From: Pseudorasbora parva
Taxonomy: Eukaryota > Chordata > Actinopteri > Cypriniformes > Gobionidae
Assembly: GCF_024679245.1 (NCBI RefSeq)
Contig: NC_090174.1
Span: 50,165,538 to 50,229,537, forward strand
DNA: 64,000 nt
Direction: 5' to 3'
The translations under genes and the position numbers were made by a program. The notes under the pieces were generated by a model. The model was not told the origin of the DNA. It saw only the letters and a program-made list of their open reading frames with translations, and did not search any database. This document shows positions 53,598-64,000 of the stretch, piece after piece. The stretch's first letter is position 1, and each line of letters begins with the position of its first letter.

Positions 53598-54689
53598 GTC
53601 GCTTACAATATGTCATTTTTTTTTAAAACAGATGATTTCAGACAGGGCCTTTTTTTGCGGACATAGACTTTTGTACAAGAAAAAAACTGTTATAAGTGAA
53701 CATCAAAGAACATATTAAAACATTAAAAAAAAATGAATTTCCCCTTTAAAAGATAGAAAGAATAAAAAGAAGAAGAAAAAACAGCTCGTTATAGGCTGCC
53801 TCATGTAAATGTACATACATTTCAAGTGCTATTCATCTCTTAAATTTTACTCATCTCGTAAAATCTTTTAAAAGTTGAAATTGGAAAATGTGGAATGAAA
53901 ACTAACTGTAGTGCACCCTTGAAGTTTAAACTAAAGCATCTGTAAAATGACAAATTATGTACTTTTTTCTTTAGTACAGACAAATATGTGTCCTTCTTTT
54001 AAGTCTTTTAGTATTAGACGCATAAAGACATGAATGCAGCAGTTATTTCTACCTGTGTTGGCGCCATATTTCAGTCATTCTGCTTAAATAATGACAGCAC
54101 AAAAGCACTCAGTGGGAATTTAATATTAATTCTAGAATTTATAGAGCCACACTGCTCTGTATAAAGTATAAAACTTCAGTTTTGCAGATTCAATACTATT
54201 CCTGTAATCTTATCTTCAACCAAGAGGACATTCACACACCTAGTTAAAATGTATACGCTCGGTCTCTGCACATCATTTTCTCTGCCCAAGCCATGTGTCT
54301 GTTTTAGTCTCTGATCAGTAGCTAGGAGAGAGTGCCTGCATGTATCTGATTAATCACCCTAGTTCCTCGCTTCACTTCAGGAAGTGCTGGCAACTAATGA
54401 AATCATGCAGGAATTAAGTTGTTGAGGAGCTAAACATTGCTGCTTGGCTCATCATAACAAGCCTGAAAAGCAGGACTCTACTCAACAAAAACTCCCCTGC
54501 TTCATCCTCCTGCTCTTCCAAATTCCATCTCCAAAACCAAGCCAAAAAAGCCCAAGCCTAAAATGAAAAAAAAAGAAAGAAAAAAAACAGTTGGATGCTA
54601 GGATTGAGGATTCAAGGCCTGTGGGAAGGAAAGAAGACGACTGGAGGGAGGTGGACAGGAGTGTGGGTTGGGCTTAACAAGCCAGGATC
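53597..54689. other. Unannotated region
   Basis: AT-rich then mixed sequence; no exon or repeat terminus recognised. Confidence 0.4.
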
Positions 54690-55180
54690 TCGTAGATTTA
54701 AAGGCGCTTCTAAAAATTTATGGAAGCGTGTTTGGACAGAGGCCATAGCGAACAGCTTGGCCAGCTGAGCGGCGGTGCAGCGGGACGCCTAATAAGCCCC
54801 GCGCAATTTTTCACCCCATATTTTATCAATAAAAAAGCAGTTAAAAAAACCCACCGCGGACGCAGCTCTGCACCGTCCACCATCTGGAGCTGCCTTTCAT
54901 TCTCTAATCCTGCCGTCATTAAAACGTTTCTTGGCAGTTTGAGGCTCGTTCCCCGTGTGCAGATGTGGAGCGAATCTTCAGATGCTCTCCTGATCAAAGA
55001 GCTCTCATGTCTACACCAGACAGAGAAAACTTACCGCCTTCTGGCTACCGCAGGCCAGGCTGGAGTTACCGCTAACATTATTTATTTATTTACAAAGTTA
55101 TTTATTTATCCCCGCACTCCCACATGAGCACAGGTCAGCGCAGAATGCCGGCTTCCCCGTCTCTGCTTCTGCAGGCCATA
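54690..55180. other. CNE-like GC-balanced block
   Basis: Repeat-free, GC-balanced block with some CpGs (54765-54960). The 135-residue plus-strand frame (54720-55127) and the 95-residue minus-strand frame contain no known domain. It could be regulatory or an unrecognised exon. Confidence 0.3.
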
Positions 55181-56469
55181 AGAGTGTTCTTTCATTAAGT
55201 GTTCGGTGATTCACTAACACTGTTCAAAAACCAAGACTCCTGGATTTGCATTTGGCAGAGCAGAACTCATTTATACATCGCACTTTTACACCCAAACTGT
55301 GGTTTCACAATCCAGAATAAGTACTATTAACAATGACATCAAAATGACTAAAATACATGCCAGCAATTACATCAGAAATTCAATCAACAAACTCACAAAG
55401 TCAAGAAAAAACAAAACAAAACATCATAATATAATAATTACAATTAATAAGCATCAGTGTTTGCTTGATAGAACCAAGTATTATTATACCAGTTATATTG
55501 TGATGAAAGACATTGATAACTTCTCCAAACTTCTGCTATAAGTCTACATGTTAACGAAATGTTGTTTGTCAAAAACACAATTATAAGACAGACAAATGAT
55601 AGACTGAAGCATCTGTCACAGAGTGTTTTGTTTGAACATTCTGTCCGGAAAACCAATTCGCTTTAATCCAGCTTGCAATTCATTCTATTCCAGCTTGTTT
55701 TATTTGACACCCGCAAAAAGCATTTTAGGCCAGAAACATTTTTACACAAGTACATGGATTCAAAAACGGATGGCCAATGCACTGCCAATAGAGTGCTGCG
55801 GGGATGAGTTAGCATTTCCCGTTCCATTGTTCCAAAGTCAATAGTTTGTTGGGTAAATGCTTGAAATAAGGTCTGTGGTTAACACAAGCTATTTTACACT
55901 ATTCCAACCTTTTTTATAAAGACTGAAAGAGTTGCTGGGGAGAGTCGTTTATAACTTACGTTTAGTTCTTTACTTCTGGCGATCGTATTTAAGGCTTTAA
56001 AAATCATAAATTGTGTTAATTTGTGAAGAACATGTAACTATCATCCTTTTGTTGGTCACCTGCATATTTCGTCAATAATCTAAAAGCCAATGAAAAAACC
56101 ATATCCTACAAAACATAAGAAGTTATTCAGGCAAATTCTTGCTTTGCTGCAAAATGCATCCAAAATATACAAAATCTAAGTGTTGAGATCTTTAATAATT
56201 GAGATCTAGAACACATTTGGAACATAACTAAGGGCAGAATAGAAACACTCTATTCACTCTAGAAACAATATTTTTACACACTTGAATAGTGTGTGTTTAG
56301 GGCCTAATGTGTTCCTATCCACTAGAGCTTTCTCTAGTGTGCAAATAATTCCATTTTGCATACTAGAAAAGCAAAAAGTGTATAATACAATGCTGTTATA
56401 AAACAATGATCAGGCATTTTTATGCCAGTAGGTCCAAACTGACGGAACTAGCACTGAATCGCAACTTAG
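55181..56469. other. Unannotated region
   Basis: AT-rich unique sequence, no feature recognised. Confidence 0.4.
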
Positions 56470-56900
56470 CATCATAGCCTTATAGGGCATCAGGGTTGAG
56501 GGTGGGCGTTGATGGAGCTCCCCTAAAGCTACTGACGCACATCACACTCATTTGGCAGCCATCCCTCCGTCCATGGGCTTGCATATTCCGGCTGTCAAGG
56601 CCATGTGTTAGCTTTCCTACGATCCTCTGCCAGGCGTCTCCCAATGCCCCTCTACAGCAACACCGCGGGTGCTCTGACTGTAGCAGGTTTCTGCTAATGA
56701 AGTCAAATTAATTTAATCGAGGCCCCATCTAACCTATCTGTGCTGCCAGCAGGGAGGTGGGGTTAATGCCAGTCTGCTGCTGATTTCGCTCCAGAACAAC
56801 CCTGTCAGAACTCATAAGAGTTAGCGCTCGCTGCTAAGTGTGCTAAAGCACACACGCTATCATGCATATGAGAGTAAATTACACAAATGAAGTTGCAGTG
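56470..56900. other. CNE-like block
   Basis: Complex repeat-free sequence with 'GCTAATGAAGTCAAATTAAT' (56691), 'GAGGTGGGGTTAATGCC' (56754) and 'TATCATGCATATGAGAG' (56858). Texture of conserved regulatory DNA; not tested. Confidence 0.3.
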
Positions 56901-59014
<2,114 letters not shown>

Positions 59015-59736
59015 CATTTCTGTAATTATTCACTCACCTTCATGTTGTTCCAAACCCGCGTGCTGCTACTTTTTCCGTGGAACACACAAGGAGAAATCTG
59101 AAGAACGTTCATCCAGCTCTTTTCCAAACAATTCACAGTGACCACAGCTGTCAAACTCCAAAAATGGCAGAAACCACCATAAAGAAACCACAGAAGTTGG
59201 CCATATGGCCCATGCATTATTTTATAAGTCATCTGAAGTCATATAATACACCAATATATGTGGAACGAACCAAAAGTCCCCAAAAATCTCGTTCTCCAAT
59301 ATATTAACTGGTGCACTCATCATCGTTTAAACAGGAAAAAAAGAAAAGAAAAAAATTATAAATGGCATCAATGATGTCAAAGCTGATGCAATGCATCTAA
59401 AGAATGTTTTAATTATTATAAATTGTTATTATAAACAAGACTTTTGAGCTTATGAATGGAAATATTTGATAACATAAAATTTCAGCTTGTTCATGAATAG
59501 CTATCATATGGCTTGTAGTTTGGTGCACGTCATATGGACAAATTATATGATATGTATAAGATGCTTTTTGGTGCTCGACAGCAAATGGACATGGCTTGTT
59601 TTCATTGTATGGAAAAGAGCAGTATGAACATGCTGTAAAACATATCCGTTTGTATTCTATAGAAGGATGAAAGAGTTTGAAACAACATAATTGTGATTGA
59701 CAGTAATTTTCATTTTTGGGTGAACTGCTCCTCTAA
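59015..59736. mobile_element. Long MITE-family member (TTAAAGGG type)
   Basis: The left part 'TTATTCACTCACCTTCATGT' with 'TGTTCCAAACCCGCG' and the right end 'AATTTTCATTTTTGGGTGAA' followed by 'CTGCTCCTCTAA' are inverted ends of the MITE family at 22793. The 720-bp interior contains 'AAGTCATCTGAAGTCATATA'-type phrases of the family's longer members. The outermost left end is missing. Non-coding. Confidence 0.7.
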
Positions 59737-60259
59737 GCCTTAAATGTTGCCATTTGCACGTCAAAGTAAATTCAACACATGCATTTTGTATTAAAAATTA
59801 TTATTTATTTTTTTTAAATGCTAAATGTTCCACAGTCACCATCTATTCAAATAGAAACATTCAAATTCCATTTTGGGTAAGATCCCTTCTTCTATCCTCG
59901 AGCTGCGTTTAAGTAGCACCACAAAATAGCGAGGAAAACATGGACCAGATGTAACTCCTGACATTCAAAGAAAACATATTCTCGCAAATTGAAGAAGAGA
60001 ACATTGGAAACAGTCATAACATAAATAAATTCGAAAGAAAACCTCATCCATGCTTTAGCGGTTCGAAGAGAGGTAACGCTATAATGCTGTTAAGAGAAAG
60101 AAAGAGAAATAAAGTAAGAAAAACAGAGAGCAAGAGAGAGAGGGGGGGGGGGATTGTAGGCAAGCAAGGGAAACCAGTGAGCTGAAGAAAGCTAGAGAAG
60201 ATAGAGAATGAAAGCCATGCTGGACAGAAGAAAAATGGCATCTCCATATTAAAGTGTGT
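59737..60259. other. Unannotated sequence with G-run
   Basis: AT-rich, then a GA-rich stretch with an 11-base G-run at about 60142-60152. No gene. Confidence 0.45.
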
Positions 60260-60570
60260 GTCGAATGTGTCAGTTATAATTTCACGCCGCCCGCGGGGAA
60301 GAGAATTAAACCCGTCTGTGCCAGTGTGATCTCATTCACCCTCCGTTCCGACTGCATGCTGAATCCCAGGCTGATGGCGGAATATTGCAGGCAAATTGGT
60401 TTTAAATGAAAGCTAGCGTCCTAACCGGCGTTCGGCCTCCCTCTCCTCAGCCCTTCCCCAGGTGCACTTAATCTAATTTCATTAAAGAGATGAGGAGCGA
60501 TGATTGCTTGTGTCGAAACATTAAGCCGCTCCATCTTCACCTCCATAAAAAAACTATTAGAGGCCTGTCA
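60260..60570. other. CNE-like block
   Basis: Repeat-free and complex, with scattered CpGs ('TTCACGCCGCCCGCGGGGAA') and developmental-type motifs ('GCACTTAATCTAATTTCATT', 60464). It resembles conserved vertebrate non-coding DNA more than any other block here. Not tested. Confidence 0.35.
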
Positions 60571-61128
60571 GCAAGCCTGTGGGTGGCCTGTTTATGACTG
60601 AATATGAGAAAAGGAGGATGAGAGGAGAGATAGAAAAGACAGCTGAGAAGGGTCTAGGGGTAGAGGGTACATTACAGATCATTAGTTCCCTCAGATCATC
60701 GCAACGATGCGGAGAGGAGCAAAAGAGGAAAACAGCTCTAAAAAGGGGCAGAGAAATCATTTGTCAGGGAGAGAGACTGTAGAGAGCGAGGTGAAGGTAT
60801 GCGTGTGGACTAGTCTGAGAGGACATGCAGCGGTAATGGATGAATATCACATAAACATGTCAGTGTCACATTTTTACCTAAAAAATCTTTTTGTATAAAG
60901 AAATTATGCCTTTTTTGGACCAATACATTTTTTGCAATTTAATAATATTGTTAATTAAGCTTTTTTTGTGGACAGTCACTATACACTACAGCATAAAAGC
61001 ATAACAACAAATACTATTAAATACTACCATTACAGAAAAAAACTTTTGAATTAAATTACATTTAGTCCCCCCCTCCCCCTCCTTTGTTTGCATTACTAAA
61101 ATAAAAACTGTAGTGTTGGGGTGTATTG
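60571..61128. other. Unannotated sequence
   Basis: Purine-rich to about 60790, then AT-rich. Opposing 67-residue frames have no domain. Confidence 0.4.
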
Positions 61129-62115
61129 AAGCTTGTTTCCGCCACAGAATAAAACTTTTTAAAATATAATTGTGACTTATCTCACAATTGCGAGATATAA
61201 AGTCAGGCTTGTTAGTTAGAAAGTTATAAACTCACTATTGATAATATATAAACTCGCTATTGCAATAAAAAAAGTGAGATTCGTTAGTTTAGTCAGAAGT
61301 CATTATATCAAATCATTTTTCAAAATCATACTGGTTTTGTGGTATATGACGTTATTTTTTCCCCATGCACGAGCGGGTGTTAACCACATTTTCTACTGAT
61401 TGAGAGAGGAAAAACATGTTTCTAGCCTGACAAGCCAAACCCACATCAAGATGTTTGGTCTCCAGTTTCACCATTGACAGCTCAATCTGAGGGGCGGGAT
61501 AAACGGTTATCTTTCAAACTCCCTCTGCATGCAATAGGATAGCGCTTCACCAACCAGAGCAACGAAGGTGAAGCAGAGCTCGTTGATAGATTAAACATTT
61601 GCCGTATCTGGTCGGCAAAACTCCGAACACATCTTCCCTTTTTAAGAATGACTTCAGTGCCGTTCTTTGTTCTTTTCTCAGAGAAAAGCTTAACTCCAAG
61701 TCTTCCAGAGTCGCGGTCAGAGCTGATTCGAAAGACCGCCGTTCACCAGCTTCTGTGTTTACTAGAAGCACGCAAACGCATCTCGGCCATCGTCATTATG
61801 GCCCCGCCCACCGACTCTATACACGATGTGATTGGCGCGATCAGAGTTTGGGAATACTGCAGTAGATTGACTAGAATTTACCCTATTTTACAGGTCATGA
61901 GGGAATATTGTAGAAAAATGCCACACTAAAATTAATACAGGTTTGCAAGGCCCCACAAAACGATGCCATGGGGAGACAACAACCAATAATAGCGCTAGTA
62001 TTGCGGTATAATATAAAATTTATATCATAAAAAAAAAAAAAAATGCTATTCGGAATTAATTTGTATACCGCTCAGCACAATTTTTTTATCCTGCAATTCT
62101 GAGAAAAAAGTAACA
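61129..62115 (-). mobile_element. Interspersed repeat carrying helicase remnant
   Basis: Both outer zones carry phrases of a common fish repeat ('CTTGTTTCCGCCACAGAATA', 'CTCACAATTGCGAGATATAA' at 61171-61190; 'CTGCAATTCTGAGAAAAAAG' near 62092). The central part (61415-61850) matches, from memory, an abundant cyprinid sequence ending in 'ATGGCCCCGCCCACCGACTC' (61798). It contains the minus-strand helicase remnant. Boundaries and transposon class are uncertain. Confidence 0.6.
61547..61771 (-). pseudogene. RecQ-like DNA helicase fragment, repeat-borne
   Basis: A 74-codon minus-strand frame contains 'LRKEQRTALKSFLKREDVFG' followed by 'VLPTRYGKCLIYQ'. This is the N-terminal core of a RecQ-type SF2 helicase: the motif 0 region with its conserved Gln, then motif I. 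Motif I is normally P-T-G-x-G-K-S/T. Here the first Gly is Arg and the Ser is Cys, so ATP binding would be lost. Everything downstream (DEAH box, motifs III-VI) is missing. Such fragments are abundant in cyprinid genomes; this one is a dead copy. Confidence 0.7.
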
Positions 62116-64000
62116 CGTGACTAACTTAGTGAGATTAAAAGACGTACAGAAAAAACAATGTTTTATTCAGTGGCAGACACAAGCTTCCATAAGGGTGTTT
62201 ATTTGTCATAAAAATAATGTCAATAACAATGCAAATAATAGGCTCAATAATATCAATAGTCCTATAAATAGGCTTCAGAGTTTGCTCCCCCTTCTTCCCC
62301 TGTCCCCACTGGACTGTGTTCATGTTATATTATTTGGGTCTGAACTGGGGTGTGTTTGCGTCATCAAGGCAGCAGCTGTTTACCCCGTTGCTTGGTAACG
62401 ACTGCAAGCGAGAAGGTGGCAAAATGAATAGCGTTTCTCACCTCACTTTTATATTTTTGTTTTTGAACTGTTGTTTTTTTTTTTTTAAACCAAAGCTTCA
62501 GCACATAATGTTGCTTGCGTCTATCTGCTGCAAATGTACTGCAAATGCTCTAAACAACGCAGAAGATAAGCAGAAATTAGTTATACAGCTCTCTGCTTAC
62601 AGTATGTTAGTGACACTCTTCAGGAAAATTAGTGAAACACACAAACCCTAATGGTGCAAACTTGGCTCACAGTTCGGTTTGATTACAAATATCGTGTCAT
62701 CGAATCGGTTCAATTTGATATCGCGGTGCATCACGATGCATTGATGATATATTAGCAGCAATCAATAATGTACATGATGCAACTTTACTTAATACTTCCA
62801 TTACATGGGTCAACATGAGAAATCACATTTTCCTTGATCTAAATTGAGACAGCTTTATGTTCTACAAAACACAGTAGCATTTAGACCTCAAAATCCTGCT
62901 AGCATGGCGATTCCATGTAAGACTGTATAGCTAAAGGAGTTAATAAAAACGTGTGGGCTTTAAACAGCAGTGGCCCATCAAATTGGGGCCAGCACAAAGA
63001 TAAAAGCCACGCGTGTGGCGCTAATGCTTCCAGTGTCACACTGAACAACATGATATTTGACAGGACAAATAGCCTGAATTGAGAGATGGAGAAGGTTAGG
63101 GTGTCAATAAAGACAGCAATGCTCATCAGCTGTAAAGCCCTTCAGTTAAAGGGGGAAAATGTCTGTGTTTACCTGAAGTGGCTGAAATGGCTGGGTGTGT
63201 TATGTGACATGCTGTCACACTGATGTTACGGACAGAGATACAAGAGGAATAAAATAACAGAAATCTCTTTAAGCTGCCCAACACAATAGACAGTTTTCAG
63301 TGTTCACCTGTCAGGTGAGATAGAATTATACCAGACAGCTCTGTTCCTGAGTCATGCAACTTTGGAAAGCTGTGACAATGCAGCTACTGAACTGAAAGCA
63401 TTGTGTTTTGGTTCCACTGCCAATCCAGATTCGTATATGCCTTTTTGTATATTTTTTCCCCCTCAGTTCAGCTGGCATGTAGGCTACCGCATGACAGCTT
63501 CAAATCGCACCCCGTTTGGAACTAAAATACCAGTGTGAAAATGTCCCTAAGTGAATATAAAGAGATGAGAAAGAAAATGTATGTGTAACAGTATATAGGA
63601 TCCATGCATTAGCTCTTAAAGTGACAGCAGCCTAATAAACCTGCTGCCATCCGTGATTTTTTGAAAAGTATGACATTTAAAAAATAAAAAATAAATCTTT
63701 ACCAAAAACAAAAATGATAATTAGTATTATCTTAACAAAATACTGTGAGCAATGAATACAATCCAAAACAATCAGTTAGAATCGGCTATTCCTGACGATG
63801 TACTTGACTTTAAGTCAATGTGTACTGCTGTTTGTAATCATTATGACGTGTGTAGCGTAAAATAAGACATTCAATGAGAACAATTTGACGGACAAGCCTT
63901 GATTTTACACATCTGGAACTAACTGGACCATGACAAGTGGACATTACAATCAACTATTAGAACAAGTGTCCAACAGTCCACAGCCTTAATGTCGTCAGTG
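62116..64000. other. Unannotated region with RFX-like motif
   Basis: No gene, RNA or repeat terminus recognised. An RFX X-box-like 'GTTGCTTGGTAAC' lies at 62387-62399 and a T-run at 62472-62486. 'TTTGATATCGCGGTGCATCA' with 'CGATGCATTGATG' (62714-62746) may be the scrap of a hAT-like end. The rest is mixed AT-rich DNA. Confidence 0.4.

Noticed and set aside
54720..55127. 135-codon plus-strand frame as a gene
   Set aside because: No recognisable domain; an overlapping 95-codon frame exists on the other strand. Better explained as a GC-balanced non-coding block.

Overview
The window looks like nuclear DNA of a teleost fish, most likely a cyprinid (carp/zebrafish relatives). The evidence is the repeat content: a 5S-rRNA-derived SINE (SINE3 type), a tRNA-derived SINE with a fish LINE-like tail, several decayed Tc1-like transposons, hAT-like non-autonomous elements with 8-bp target duplications, fold-back MITEs with the 'TTAAAGGG..AGTTCACCC..AAAATGAAAATT' terminus, and very long CA, TA, GA, GATA and GACA arrays. 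Family names are from memory and were not searched. I found no bacterial, organellar or viral features.

No intact protein-coding gene or convincing coding exon was found on either strand. The only protein-like sequences are transposon remnants: Tc1-like transposase fragments at 1.7-2.3, 26.9-27.2, 28.4-28.8, 41.9-42.8, 49.5-50.8 and 50.8-51.4 kb, a RecQ-like helicase fragment inside a repeat at 61.5-61.8 kb, and a possible THAP-type first exon in a repeat near 43.0 kb. The window is best read as a gene desert or long intron.

Layout. 0-8 kb: repeats (fold-back element with 62-bp arms, hAT-like remnants) and four microsatellites. 8-20 kb: mostly unique, AT-rich with moderately GC blocks, plus a few MITEs, one tRNA-SINE and a perfect 68-bp palindrome. 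20.08-20.75 kb: a CpG-rich block with splice-donor-like sites, the best promoter/first-exon candidate. 21-26 kb: a GATA array, a promoter-like motif cluster at 23.6 kb and a TG array. 26.8-32.6 kb: a dense transposon cluster, including a hAT-like element inserted inside the terminal repeat of a Tc1-like copy. 33.5-33.9 kb: a compound CA/GACA/GATA array. 35-45 kb: blocks resembling conserved non-coding elements (CNEs; 39.2-39.6 and 44.6-45.2 kb), a second CpG-rich block (38.5-39.07 kb) and more transposon copies. 45.5 kb: a 173-bp CA array. 49.5-51.4 kb: two different Tc1-like elements almost back to back. 52.4-53.6 kb: a MITE sitting in a CA repeat, then the 5S-SINE. 54.7-64 kb: more CNE-like blocks, a CA array, a MITE and the helicase-bearing repeat.

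The unique GC-balanced blocks rich in TAAT/ATTA motifs, the two CpG-rich blocks and the absence of exons together suggest regulatory DNA of a developmental gene lying outside the window. This is inference; cross-species alignment would decide it.
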